From assembly GCA_014529385.2 (NCBI GenBank), contig CM043944.1, forward strand, positions 74,117,384-74,181,383: 64,000 bases of DNA. Direction: 5' to 3'. The position numbers were made by a program, and so were the translations under genes. Below, piece after piece: positions 40,197 to 51,290 of this stretch. The DNA comes from Adiantum capillus-veneris (taxonomy: Eukaryota > Streptophyta > Polypodiopsida > Polypodiales > Pteridaceae). A model generated the notes under the pieces. That model saw nothing but the letters and a program-made list of their open reading frames with translations, searched no databases and had not been told where the DNA came from. The first letter of the stretch is position 1. Each line of letters opens with the position of its first letter.

Positions 40197-42978
40197 TGAT
40201 GGTACAAACAAAGTTGGTTTGTGCTGGGAAGTGTGATATGGAGTGTTGTGTATGTTGACATGTGCATGGTAAAGGGCTAAAGCTAGTGTGAGAGACCTGG
40301 GCCGGACGGTGACAGCTGAAATGCATGCTCAATGCTTTTTTTTTTTGCCAAAGGTGCTCTAGAATGGGCCACTTCGGGTAGTGAGCAAGGTGTCTGAAGT
40401 GTGGTAAATGTGCTCTAAAAGATGGTCCACACGGCTTGAAACGAGGCCTCCGTGTGAAATATATGGCAATATGAAGTTGGAAGGTCTTAAAGATCCCTCA
40501 TGGATAGGATAGACACCATAGGAAAAGTTTGGACTCAAAAATGGGCCTTGTAAGAATTGTTGATGTGGCATAGCTTTCAAAACGTGGAGATCGGTAAAAT
40601 TTTTGCAAATAAGATCCAGACTTGTCGAAGGTTGGATATTTAGAATCTACTCTTCAAATGCTATCTATTGATATATAGCATGCATGTATCGAACATTGCC
40701 TTCATGCAGATCTAGAAAAAGGTGATTTTAGATTACCGTAATGGTAACAAAACCTGGTTGATTGAGAAAAAAATGGCATAACTTTCATAGAAGTCATCCA
40801 AACTTTTCGGACCTTGGCTCTTTAGAATCCATTTTTCAAGAACTTTCCAATGATAGGTCATATCATGGGGTTCTAAGCAATATTTAGAGGGGTCTACCGG
40901 GTTGCTTTCTTTTGTACAACTTTAATGATGTGGCACTCTTAAAAGGCCAAAAAATGAGTTCAAAATTTTCCTAATGTAAGTAGATGTCCAAGGATGATGT
41001 CAACAAATGTAAGTAGATGTCCAAGGATGATGTCAACAAATAAATGTGAAGTACTTGATTTGCGGGCGACATTGGTCCTTTAAGATTGGAAATTGGTCCC
41101 AGATGGGCAAGTTATGGGCATACAAAATTTTCAAGGGGGGTAGTTGTGTGCCCATCTGATCATATTGGTAAGCATGCCATCTGGAGTTTTTTGAGACCCA
41201 CCAAAGTTTTTAAGGGTAATACTCTGCATGTGGAGTTGATGGAAAGTGAAAGGTCTACATCGAAATCCTAGACAACAAGTCATGCCAAGAAAAAGTTTGG
41301 GGCACGGCTTGGAGTGAAGTGCATTATGTTTTTTGTCATTTGGGCGGCTTAGAATTGCAGGCCCGAAAAACTCTAGATGTGGCAAGGTAAACACAAGTCA
41401 AAGTTGACAACCATTGATTCTGTCCAAACTTTGTGGCCCAGTGTTTCAATCACTGTGTGCCAAACTGCAAGTGGTTGACGTTGGGGGGGAAGATTGGTCC
41501 TTGAAGGGGCTTTTTGTGAGCATTTTGGAGGTTTGGGAAGCTTGGCAGCCCTAGGAGTGCTACATCGCACATTCAAAGGTCCCGTATGCACAAAAGGAGG
41601 CCAAAACTTGGGAGTATCTATACTATAGCGTGGGCATTTTATGGGAATCACAAAGGGGAGCCCTCCCTTGAAGCTCCATGAGCTCGTGGGAAATGGCGGA
41701 TGCGCTGCGACGTTGTGCCGGTGGCGAAGATAGGTAGCCATAGGCCGGTTTTGGGTGGAGCTGCTGAGGCGGGCAAAGTGATGACTTGGCATGCAATTGT
41801 GCTAGTATGTTCACACGAGGGGGTATGGGACCCTCCTCCTCAAGTTATTTTAAAGGCAAAAGGCTCAAAAGAGAGCAACGACAGCGTCGTCATTGCCCTT
41901 TGAGTGTAAAAAGGACGAAAGAAAAAGGTTTCTAAAAGGGAAAAAGAGAAAAGGAAAAGGGGGAAAAGGGAGAAAGGAAGAAGAAGAAGGGGAAGGAGAA
42001 AGAAGAGAAGGAAGGAAAAGAAAGGGAAAGGGAGAGGAGGAAGAAAAAAGGAAAAAAGAAGAAGAGGGTTTTTTTTTTGTGAGAGAGGGGCCAAAGCAAG
42101 AGTTGGAAAATTTAGCTTCTTCTTGGGGCTCAGTAGAGGGAGGAGGTTTTTTTCCAAGCGACAAAGAGAGCTTCCTCATTATCTTCTTCTTTCGCACTAT
42201 TAGGGGTAAAGCAAGGCCAAGGAGGGGCTCTTGGAAGGAATGCTTTTGGGCGACTAGAGCTTAAGAGAGGAAAGAGCTCCCATGCGAGTGTACTTCAACA
42301 ACAAAGGCAAGAGAAAGGAAGTTCCATCCTCGACAACGGCACCCACAAGAAGAGAAAGGAAGAAAAAGAAGGGAAAGGAGAAAGAAGAGAAGGAAGGAAA
42401 GAGGAAGAAAAAAGAAAAAAAGAAGAAGAGGGGGTTTTTTTGCGAGCGAGGGGCCAAGGCAACAGATGGAAAATTCAGCTTCTTCTTGGGGCTTAGTAGA
42501 GGGAGGAGGGTTTTTCCTGAAGCGACAAAGGGAGCTTCTTCATCGTCTTCTTCTTTTGCATTGTCAAGGGTGAATCAAGCCCAAACAGGGGCTCTTGGAA
42601 GGACTCCTGTTGGGTGACGAGAGCTCAAGAGAGGAAAGAGCTTGCATGCGAGCGTGCTTCAACAACAAAGGCAGGAGGAAAAGTGTTCCATCCTAAATAA
42701 TAGCACCAACGAGGGTGACAGTGATCAATTTTCTGTGCTCATCCAGGTTGGTTGTGACGATGCCATTTGTAGGTTGTGGTGAGAAAAGAAAAGCAAGGAT
42801 TGCTCGCACTTTGGCGTCATTACCCATTTCCCCCTCTTTTATATTACTCTTGTGCTTTTGTCCGTGGTGTCGGGTGTGTGTGTAGGCAAGTGTGCCCCCA
42901 TTGAACCGGCAGTGTCTTGCAATGAAGAGAGAGAAAAGAGGATCTGTGTGTACAAGGGAAGCTATGAAATGTGTCATG

Positions 42979-43016
<38 letters not shown>

Positions 43017-43186
43017 TCCCGATCCAATATAGTGTGGTCGAGTCGAGAGGTGTGCAAGCAGTGATTTGCTAGCAAGAAAGAGGAGTTTGAAGGTGGATCC
43101 AAGTGGATTGGGGTGTTGTGTTTACCCTGAGCTGTAGAGAGGTAGATTGTTTGACTTCTGGGTGTGTACCCCCTTCCCCCTATCCA
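40197..43186 (+). repeat. E 3' LTR (about 2.99 kb, expanded)
   Basis: Starts TGATGGTAC after the polypurine tract. Compared with the 5' LTR it has an extra segment at about 40540-41040, a 33-bp tandem repeat (AAGTAGATGTCCAAGGATGA-based, about 40976-41041) and a duplicated block (about 41970-42350 and 42352-42690). Confidence 0.82.
42980..43015. repeat. (GT)n microsatellite
   Basis: 36-bp pure TG/GT run in the E 3' LTR; not present in the 5' LTR at the corresponding place (near 37760). Confidence 0.95.
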
Positions 43187-43607
43187 CGGGATGAGCTACA
43201 CCCTAGACCTAAGCATGTCAAGAATCAATGGCTTGTACATTTTTGCACGTCTTTATACACGATTATTGCACCGGGTGTTTATGGGTAGTAAGCTGGGCTA
43301 GAGACCATAGGATGGTGTCCTCTAGATGTGTAGGGGTTAGCCCTTGAGTTTTGCAATAATTTGACAACATTAGCTTACGTTTCGGTGAGCATTTGCTTCA
43401 TAGGAAAGGTAGTGGTTGTGTTTTCTTAGTGTGTTTCAGTTGGTTTCCTTTGGTAGTGATTGTCTTAGAAGGTCGCGTAGGTGATTGAAAACCATCTATT
43501 TGTTTCGATGTGCCTAGAGGTCAAGCTTCATCCTTGGTTGACATCTTGTTGTTTAGCATAGTTCTCACTTTTCTAGCAAATGCAAGTAGTGTGTCTGCCC
43601 AACAACA
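43187..43607 (+). repeat. F LTR, right part (tentative)
   Basis: Non-coding segment ending CCCAACAACA directly before a primer-binding site. Taken as the end of the F LTR that begins at 35345. Confidence 0.5.
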
Positions 43608-43608
43608 T

Positions 43609-43626
43609 TGGCACTATTGTCGGGGA
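43609..43626 (+). promoter_or_regulatory. F primer-binding site, tRNA-Asp type (decayed)
   Basis: TGGCACTATTGTCGGGGA. The tRNA-Asp site used by several plant Gypsy lineages is TGGCGCCGTTG(C/T)CGGGGA. The three differences (CGCCG to CACTA) are all of the C-to-T / G-to-A kind expected of methylated CpG decay and neighbours. Confidence 0.7.
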
Positions 43627-45600
43627 AGAGAGCCCTAGGTAGGTGACCTTAGACGAGTCCTACAAGGTAGAAGTACCTCCGGTTATCGGATTCTTATTAT
43701 TTCACTTTAGGAAGGATCGAAGAGTGGGACTCTTTGGATCTTAGGGGAGTGCTAGGGAGCGTGTGTCTCACCCGAGATTCTCCTTCATAGGAAGTATTAG
43801 TCTTAGTTAGTGTTGGTTGGAGTCTGAGTTATTTGTGAGGAGATATAAGCATTAGCAAGTCCAAAAGAGACGGTGAAGTGTTTTCTCTACTCATAAATAC
43901 AAGTACTTATACATGTTTTGTAGGAGTAGTTGTAAATAGGACATATGATTGTGATCTAGAGCTATCCATGTCTCAAATTTTTGCTTTCATGCTTGGTTGC
44001 ATTTACGATCTTGGAAAAGTTGATTTTTGGAAAGAAATGCAATAAACAAGCTTCATTAGACAATTGGGCATGGCTGAGTGTTGCTGGGTATAAAAGAACA
44101 CATATGCAAAAGATCTGGATGAGAAAAGTGCAATTTTTCATTAGCAGATCACACGTGTATGATATCTAGGCCCTAGATGGAGACCAAATTTGACCAAACA
44201 GACTAGACCAGAGTGTTCAAAAGGGGTGTTATACCCTATTGACACCTCGAGATTGAATTCTTGGCCAGGATTTGGTCCCCAAAAGACAAAATTTGTGAGA
44301 AATTGGGAAACTTGTGAATGTGTGAATATGTTTTCATGCGAGATTGGTAAAAGTGCTCAAAAAGCAGTACCATAGACTAAGGGATTCTTGTGCATGAGTT
44401 TTGTACAAAAATTCACCAAGATACATTATATGTGTAAAATGTCTCAAGGGTAGAATTATCAAGAAAGTTTGATAGCCTACCCACAATCTACAAATTAAGT
44501 GGAACACATGAACCAAGTTTCACTTCAATTGAGCATGTAGAGTGAGTATTGAGAGAGTTTTACTCTTTCCGAGAAATTCCTTGACAAAAGTGAGGATATT
44601 TTGCAAACTAGTGATCCAAATATGTCTTTGAGCACGCATCCATGTTGTAAACATCAAGGGGTACCAGGGACAGAAACAAAACCCATTTTGAGCAAAAAGA
44701 CATTATACACGTATAATGTCTCAAGGCCAGATCTTGAGCAAAAAGGTCTCATTTCAGCGAGTCATTGTGATTAAGAACAACTTCAACGAAAATAGAAATA
44801 CTTACATTGAAATTGAAGCAAGTTAGAGGCATTGAGACTTTTTGGAAGTTTCTGGTGTAGTGAAGGACCTCTGGGATAAAACTCATTCCATTCTCAGCAA
44901 CAAAAGGACATTATACGCATATAATGTCTCAAGAGAATTTTTAGAGTCCTGTTCTCACAGCAAGTTAAGAATCCTAAAACAAGCTTGGGGTTCAAGTTTC
45001 AACCACTTTGGAGTATTTTTGTCTCAGTAAGCTTCCCCGATAAGCCGTGAGAAACTAGGGTTTACAAGGAAGAGAATGACCTATTTGCAGGTGCTAGAAC
45101 CACCCAAAAAATCTTAAAAACAAACAAGGCAACCAAGGAGAATGCATGAGTCAAGTTTGAGTCAAAATTGAGACTTTAGACATCAGACACGTATGATGTC
45201 TACATGCAAGTTTAATGCTTAAATTGGAAATCTGCTAATCCTGGAGTCTTATTTGTGACTACCTTGACAGATCAAATATTTAAACTCACATAAGAATCTT
45301 CTTTTTGTATACAGTAGTACTTGGCAATCAATCTCTTAACAAAAGATTTGCAGAATCTAAAGTTGTGTGCAGACACCTAGAACCAAGAATCCCTAAAATT
45401 GATAGTATGTTGAGAGTGCAAAGTACTCCACTATTCTGATGAAGAGCAGCTACATAGAGAGAAGAGACAAAGGAGCAACTGCAAGCAGGCTTCCAAGGTA
45501 AGAGGTCTGGATTGATAGTTTTTTGAGTGAAGAGTTTGATGAATTTGAGATCAGGAAGGTGGATCCAAAGAGAAAAGAGTGGCAATAGATCAGGTTAGCT
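43627..45600 (+). other. F leader with periodic palindromes
   Basis: About 2 kb non-coding. Five imperfect to perfect 22-bp palindromes centred on an ACG/CGC core at 44146-44167, 44421-44444, 44699-44720, 44907-44928 and 45179-45200. The best have 10-bp arms GACATTATAC / GTATAATGTC with a 2-base spacer. Flanks share AAGTTTCA and TCTCAAGG motifs. Confidence 0.8.
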
Positions 45601-46870
45601 TAGTGTCAACTAAGGAGAGCGTGAACCACGCAAGGATTGATCCAGTAGCACCAATTATAGAGGAAGGTAGTGAGACTGACACCTCTTTAGATGAGTCTTT
45701 TTACCTCATGGCTGACCAAAACATCACTGTCAACCAATAGAACCAAGCGGGAAGAGGTAGCACCTCTGGGAATCCCACTCAATCAACAAGGTATACAACC
45801 CTTTACTTAAAAGGAACAAATGCCCATGGAGCTCTAGTGTATGCCAATGCAAGGGGACATAAAGAATATGCATATAGAAAAAACCAGATGATGGAGTGGA
45901 ATCCCTTCTAGTGTACGATGATGGGGACAAATTTTGTGATGATAAGGGAACATATTACCTCATTGTTAAGGACCCAGAGAACTATAACAAATAGGGAGAC
46001 ACTGTTGCAAAAGGGAAGATGGTTTCTGAGATTACAGAAATTCCTCCTCAGATAGATCTTCCTAACACCATCCTGGTTTTTGACAAGAAGGTGACTAAAG
46101 TAGTGACAAACCAAGGAGTGGTAGGAATCTATGAGGACGCGAATGGTAGGGCCAAAACATATTTCAGGTCTTTAGCACCCTACGCTTTTGAGTTAAGAGC
46201 ACAAAAAAGACTTTGTACTTTTTTTTGTACGAATCAGGTAAAGGGATTCTTATAGTGTATGTTGACAAGTATGGATGGAGTATGCACCCATAGAAAAAAG
46301 TGGAAGTACAAGAATGATAGGTATTCTGTTGGAATAATTCCAGCAGATCTAGAGTTCAACTCAAGGCACAAACCCTACCCCTAGAAAGTATACAAACTCC
46401 TTTGAAGAAGTGGAAGATATGGCCAAGTTTACATCTAGCAAAGCTAGAGGGGTTGAAATGCCAACTTTTCCTTCATATTTGAACCCAAACCCTAAAACCC
46501 TGCAATCCTCATTGCATCCCACAACGATGAAGGAACACTATTCTATAGAGGATAAATCCCTATCACAACAGGACCATATGTAAACCCCATAGTGTTACCA
46601 ATGCCCACTTATTCTTACTCTTATTCCAAGGAGGGCAAAGGATCGACAATGATGCCGCCACAGTAGGATTCCCCTATATGGAAAGGATCAAGATGGAAAG
46701 AAGATTTGTAGTGGAAGGATATGGGTTGGAAGCATCATTTAATGCAAGATTAAGATATAAACAAGGACCTATAAGAGGAGAGGGACGAGGAGATTCTCCC
46801 GTAATGTTGGTAGACCACAGGCGTGTTAGACCCTCTCAAGTCCAGAAATGGGTTAACAAGAAATATTAAG
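45601..46870 (+). pseudogene. F gag-like coding remnant
   Basis: ATG 45709 opens a frame MADQNITVNQ (TAG) NQAGRGSTSGNPTQSTRY, TLYLKGTNAHGALVYANARG, ending in TAG near 45909. The next frame gives LLVYDDGDKFCDDKGTYYLI and, from 46019, KMVSEITEIPPQIDLPNTIL and VVGIYEDANGRAKTYFRSLA. A further frame at 46678-46869 is basic (RLRYKQGPIRGEGRGD). No capsid or zinc-knuckle signature is certain; the gag label rests on position after the leader and a short resemblance to A's gag start. Confidence 0.45.
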
Positions 46871-46912
46871 GGGAAAGAGACCCTTGAGACCACGTGACAA
46901 CATTCTTGGTTC

Positions 46913-47440
46913 CTAGAGCCTCTGCATCACAAATGGCATGGCACACATGCATTGGCTAATACTCTCCATCTTCTTTGAAATGATTACTATTGATAGTCTA
47001 ACTGACCCTTTTTTCCATAAAAATTGATATTGGTTTTGACACTTTACTGATTCTGGTATTGACATGTTTTTGTCATACTGAGACTTTTCTGACCTTTTCA
47101 CTGGCTCTGGAACTGGCTGTACATGAAAAAGGCTGAAAATAGCTGATTTTGGAATTTCCTGGTCTTTAGTTCCCAGACTACCAGTACCCTTATCCCTGGA
47201 AGTCTCTCTGTCCTTTGAATAATAGAGCTTGATTTTGGCCCTATTATATACCCCTGGCAACAATAATCCAAATAAATCTTTCAATCTTACTGTGCCATTG
47301 GAGAATACCCAATCAGCTTTATATGGACCCGCCGAAGCTATCTTTAAGCTTGGTTTCTTTGGACCTAGTTTTGAGTGATATAGCAGAACCAAATCTCCTT
47401 TTTGAAACTCCCTAACTTTGATTTGTCTGTCATGTCAGTG
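46913..47440 (-). pseudogene. B integrase C-terminal domain
   Basis: Frame 47392-46913: DLVLLYHSKLGPKKPSLKIA, then SAGPYKADWVFSNGTVRLKD, a GPY/F-type domain, followed by a polar tail with repeated ETSRDKGTG / PVPEPVKRSEK. Ends at TAG 46913. No chromodomain. Confidence 0.8.
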
Positions 47441-48200
47441 TTTCATTCTTTGCTGAATAATTTCTTGTTCCAACATAGCCCTCTGCCTTAACTCCTCTAG
47501 TCTCTATTTTAGATTGTGATTAAAATCTAATCCATACTCGATTGCCATCCTGCGACGACTGGGTATGACAAATTCCATAGGCACAACAGCTTCAGTGCCA
47601 TACACCATTCTAAATGGTGTCAATCTCGTAGTGACCTTATAAGCTGTTTGATATGCCCAAGAGTAGTTTGAAGTTTCAAACCCCACCGATGTGGCTCTTT
47701 TCGCACAATCTTAGTGCGAATAGTCTTGACAGTCTTGTTGCTGCTTTTGGCTTGCCCATTGCATCTAGGATAATATGGTGTTGATTTTCGATGCTTGACT
47801 GAAAGCATATCCATGAGAATTTCCATAGTGTCATTTATAAAGTGCGTACCCTAGTCGGACACAATCTCCACAGGACATCCGTATCGACAAACAATATTTT
47901 CAAATAGAAACATAGCAGTGGATTTTTCCGTGTTGTCGGGAAGAGCCTTAGCTTCTACCCATTTGGTCACATAACAAGTGGCCATCAATATATACCTATT
48001 CTTCCTTGGAGTAATTTTCTTGAAGGGACCCATAAAATCTAGACCCCATTTCATAAAAACACCCAGTGGCTGAACTGGTGTTAGAGGAGTCATATCTGTT
48101 GTCGTGGGTCTACCCATTCTTTGGCACATATCACAATTTTTACAAAAGATTCTGACATCAGATATTAAAGTCTGCCACCACAATCCAGCCCACATAAGCC
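47441..48200 (-). pseudogene. B integrase core, catalytic residues damaged
   Basis: Zinc-domain Cys pair in CKNCDMCQRMGRP (intact CxxC), first Asp in KWGLDFMGP, second Asp in VEIVSD followed at once by a stop codon, then HFINDTMEILM and TPYYPRCNGQAKSSNKTVK. There the catalytic Glu (normally NGQxE) is Lys. Downstream frames 47686-47504 give WAYQTAYK-TTRLTPFRMVYG. At least two stops and a frame change. Confidence 0.85.
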
Positions 48201-48530
48201 TTTTGGAAGTGATATTAGTAGAAAAATGTCCCCAGAATCCACATTATGTGCCTCTGAAATAACTTGCATTCGTCCCTCCGTAGGCACACAACTGCGAAGA
48301 ACCCCATCGACTCCCAATCTGTAAAGTGATCCACCAATGATGGTGAACTTTAGACTCTTAATAATCAGAGCCTTCTTCTGATTCTGAGTCCAGTTGTCTG
48401 GGAATCCTCCCTTAGAAAGAAACTGATATACCTCATACAATTCTGGATCAGTTGATTCTGCAACTGTTAAGTGAAATAGTTCTGCATCCACTGGCTCGTC
48501 TCTTAAAGACACCTCAGAGTAGCCCTGCAT
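48165..48530 (-). pseudogene. B RNase H/integrase spacer and zinc-domain His ligands
   Basis: Frame gives ELFHLTVAESTDPELYEVYQ, SLYRLGVDGVLRSCVPTEGR and VISEAHNVDSG, the lead into the HHCC domain. A frameshift follows the first His, with the second half (SKRLMWAGLWW) in the next frame. Confidence 0.8.
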
Positions 48531-48539
48531 ACTCCTAGA

Positions 48540-49214
48540 CAGGAAATTAGCACCACAATGGTTTTTGCCGAGCTTATGGAAATTGCATCAAGAACATCAT
48601 CCATCGTATCAGTCTGCCTTGAATGATGACTTTATTAATAAAAAATAACAAGGCCTGATGATCCACATAAAAATGAAATAGCTTGCCCAACAAATAATGT
48701 TTGAATTTAGTAGCACTGAAAACCATCCCTAAGGCTTCTCTTTTAGTAGTTGTATACCCTTGCTTAACCTTACTAAACCTGCGAGACTAGCAAAGTATAC
48801 TAGATAATCAGTTCTTCCTTTTGGCTGAGCCAATATTGCTCCCATCGCTAGTCGTGAAGCATCAACATCTACATGAAAAATGACATCCCAATTTGGTTGT
48901 CGAAGGATTGGCTTATTGATAATAGCATTTTTTATATTTTGAAAACTTTTCTTACATTCAGCAGTCCAACTGAACTTGCTGGTCCTCTTTGTAAGTTCAT
49001 ACAAAGGTAATGCCTGGGAAGAAAACTAATGCACAAACTGTCTATAAAAATTGATATATCCCAAGAAAGAGCTTAACTCTGACACATTTCGAGGCGCTTT
49101 GGCCTGTTGGAAACACCAGATCTTGTCATTGGCCATTTCTATACCATTCCTGGACACTACATGTCCCAGTAGCTGTCCTTTCCAGACTAAGAAAATAGAT
49201 TTGAATGAGTTCAA
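48540..49214 (-). pseudogene. B reverse transcriptase thumb and RNase H
   Basis: Frame 49214-49026 gives KGQLLGHVVSRNGIEMANDK and APRNVSELSSFLGYINFYRQ (connection). Frame 49004-48729 gives ELTKRTSKFSWTAECKKSFQ, then VIFHVDVDASRLAMGAILAQ, with the first catalytic Asp of RNase H. The rest of RNase H (48728-48540) is decayed into several frames, including FIFMWIIRPCYF (from DHQAL-type sequence) with the conserved His-Gln changed. Confidence 0.82.
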
Positions 49215-49740
49215 ATAGATCCTCTTTTCCTAACAGCGCTAGAAAACCATTTCAAGAAAAAGTAAATGCTTCTCCTCTGTTGAATATACAGTGAATTCAT
49301 CCATAAATATGGCAACGAATCGGTGAAGAAATTCACTGAATATTTCCATCATACATCGTTGAAAAGTGGATAGTGCATTGCAAAGACTGAATGGCATCAC
49401 TAGATACATAAATGCTCCCCACTCAGTAATAAAAGTGGTTTTACTCTAGTCCTCAAGAGCAATCTGTAATTGGTTATAGCCACTATAACCATCCATAAAG
49501 TTATACATCTCATATCCTACAACTTCATCAAGCAACATATCCGTGAAGGGTAATGGAAAGGAATCCTTAATTGTTTGAGCCTTTAGCTTCCTATAATCGA
49601 CACGCACTCTAAGCTTTCCATTCTTCTTGGGTAACATCACAATAGGGAACAACCAGTCACTACTAGCTACTTTAGTAATGAACCCAGCCTTTAGAAGGTT
49701 ATCCATCTCTTCCTTGACCTTCTTAACGTAATCTGGATTG
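49215..49740 (-). pseudogene. B reverse transcriptase palm with D-to-E in the catalytic box
   Basis: Frame 49706-49446: LLKAGFITKVASSDWLFPIV, KKNGKLRVRVDYRKLKAQTI and MDGYSGYNQLQIALED (first catalytic Asp present), then a stop. The same frame continues with TTFITEWGAFMYLVMPF and FVAIFMDEFTVYSTEEKHLL. The universal Asp-Asp is Asp-Glu here, so the polymerase is expected to be dead even without the stop. Confidence 0.88.
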
Positions 49741-50400
49741 ATTTAGTATCGCTGCAGCCGTATTGGTCTGGCATCTGGTTTCAATGGTATTTGATGTTGA
49801 GATACCTTTGGATCTACTCCTTTAAGATCAGTACATTCCCATGCAAACACGTCCTTGTACTACTGGAACATATGTCGGGCCTTCTCTTTCATCTTAGGAT
49901 TCATATGTTTGTTGACCTTGATCAATCTAGGATTTTCCTCAAAACCTAAATTCCATTCCTCTATTTCTTGATCATTTGGAAGTAACCCGTTAGGCCCTCC
50001 GCCCTTTCTCTTGGTTGACTCCTCAGCGTAATCCCAAGATGGTCCCCTGAGCTCTGAACTGCTATTCTGATTTTCAGTAACTTCTTCAGAGTGTGTTTGT
50101 TTAGAATCCACTGGTGCACTAGAACCAACTGGTTCTTCTTGCCTTCCAGTCAGCTGAACTGACCGTTGTCCAAAGTTCTACTCAGTGAACCGGTCTGGAA
50201 ATTGTTTCTTTTGCTTTTCAACTTGATCTTTGTCCAGTAACATTGCGTTGAGATCTAGCTCGATTAATGGAAAAATATTCATTGCTTCCAGTATTCTCTC
50301 TATTTTCTTTATCTTATACTTCTGGAAAAGCTCTTCAGGTCACAGCTCCTTTCTCCAGCTCCTAGTGTTGTTCGTCTAAATCTAAATTTTGTTATTGGCA
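49741..50400 (-). pseudogene. B protease-to-RT linker
   Basis: Frame 50111-49860 is acidic and Asn/Glu-rich (LPNDQEIEEWNLGFEENPRL, then VNKHMNPKMKEKARHMFQ). It corresponds to the N-Gly-Leu-Leu-Pro-Asn...Ile-Lys segment seen ahead of the reverse transcriptase in related plant elements. Decayed elsewhere. Confidence 0.6.
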
Positions 50401-50780
50401 CCTTGTATTGTCAGAGTCTGATTAGCATAGTCGTGAACAGCTTGTGCCGTTTTGCAGCCATGGGCGCCCTAGTAGCATCCCATATGCACCTTGCACATCT
50501 AATACTAGGAAGCTAGTTTTGAGCTTTTCTTTGCCCACTCCTATCTGCATACTCTCTATCATACAAGTTTCCTGCACTACTTGATGGTCCACCATTCATA
50601 CTTTGAAAGGTGAGGGTTTTAGATTTGTAATTTCCATCCTTTGTTGAAGATGTGTACACAGGATGTTTACTCCTGCTTCTCCATCCAGTATGACACCAGA
50701 TAGTGGCTCCCACTGTTTCCTAACTTTATAATCTACCTAGATCACCGGAACTTCATCATCTCTGACAGAAGCCAGGTCAA
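50401..50780 (-). pseudogene. B aspartic protease
   Basis: Reading frames give PLSGVILDGEAGVNILCTHL (active-site Asp present, D-G-E-A where D-S/T-G-A is usual), KEKLKTSFLVLDVQGAYGML and LGRPWL. The L-D-G-x-A-G-V-N and L-G-R-P-W-L blocks are typical of plant Gypsy proteases. One stop occurs between them. Confidence 0.75.
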
Positions 50781-50980
50781 TCGTTCTGGCTTCTGCCTCA
50801 ACCTTCCTTCACAGTTTGATGAAATTTGCTACTTTAAGAAAAGTTTTTCTAATGTTCTCTAACTCCACCGTGAGTTTCTGAATTCTATCACAAATTTTGA
50901 CATGAATTTCCTCCTTCATGATCAGATTTGTTAACAGAACTTGAAGAATTGGTAGTATTTGCACAATACCATTCCTTTGT

Positions 50981-51290
50981 TCTAGTGCTTTCAGCTCCCT
51001 TATTAGTCCCTAACTCTTCCATAAGTCCCTGAACTACAGCCAACATGGTCTCAAGCGTTCCAGACCTTGACTGGTATGGTTGTGCTTTCTCAGAAGACTG
51101 AGCTGATATCTTCTGAATGACCCTAGCATCAAAACTCTAGTGCTTTCAGCTCCCTTATTAGTCCCTAACTCTTCCATAAGTCCCTGAACTACAGCCAACA
51201 TGGTCTCAAGTGTTCCAGACCTTGACTGGTCTAGTTGTGCTTTCTCAGAAGACTGGGCTGGTATCTTCTAAATGACCCCAACATCAAAAC
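50981..51290 (-). repeat. 155-bp tandem duplication in B between gag and protease
   Basis: Two copies (50981-51135 and 51136-51290) about 94% identical by eye. The length is not a multiple of three, so it also breaks the frame. Confidence 0.92.

Larger units (their letters stand above)
35834..43186 (+). mobile_element. E: gag-only LTR retrotransposon (TR-GAG type), old
   Basis: Two LTR copies start TGA(C/T)GGT (35834 and 40197) and end near TGTGTACCCCCTTCC-CCTAT (about 37956 and 43186). They flank 2.24 kb with a primer site, a decayed gag and further broken frames; there is no pol. LTR2 is 870 bp longer, through an extra segment at about 40540-41040 and an internal duplication of about 380 bp. 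The LTRs start like G1's (TGATGG) and the primer site is nearly the same, so E is an older relative in the same functional class. I could not find a matching target-site duplication; the LTR ends are uncertain by several bases. Confidence 0.75.
35345..46870 (+). mobile_element. F: old Gypsy-type element, LTR split by E, 3' part missing
   Basis: The interpretation rests on: a plus-strand TATA box at 35532; a primer site of tRNA-Asp type at 43609 directly after an LTR-like end CAACAACA; inverted ends TGTTG (35345) and CAACA; a leader with palindromes; and gag-like frames at 45600-46870. E (35834-43186) interrupts the LTR. Everything downstream of gag is missing; element B begins head-on at about 46900. 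The left boundary is a guess from the TGTTG terminus. Confidence 0.5.

Noticed and set aside
43187-43607. Solo gene or ncRNA between E and the F leader
   Set aside because: No coding or structured RNA signature. It ends exactly at a primer site, so an LTR remnant is the simpler reading.
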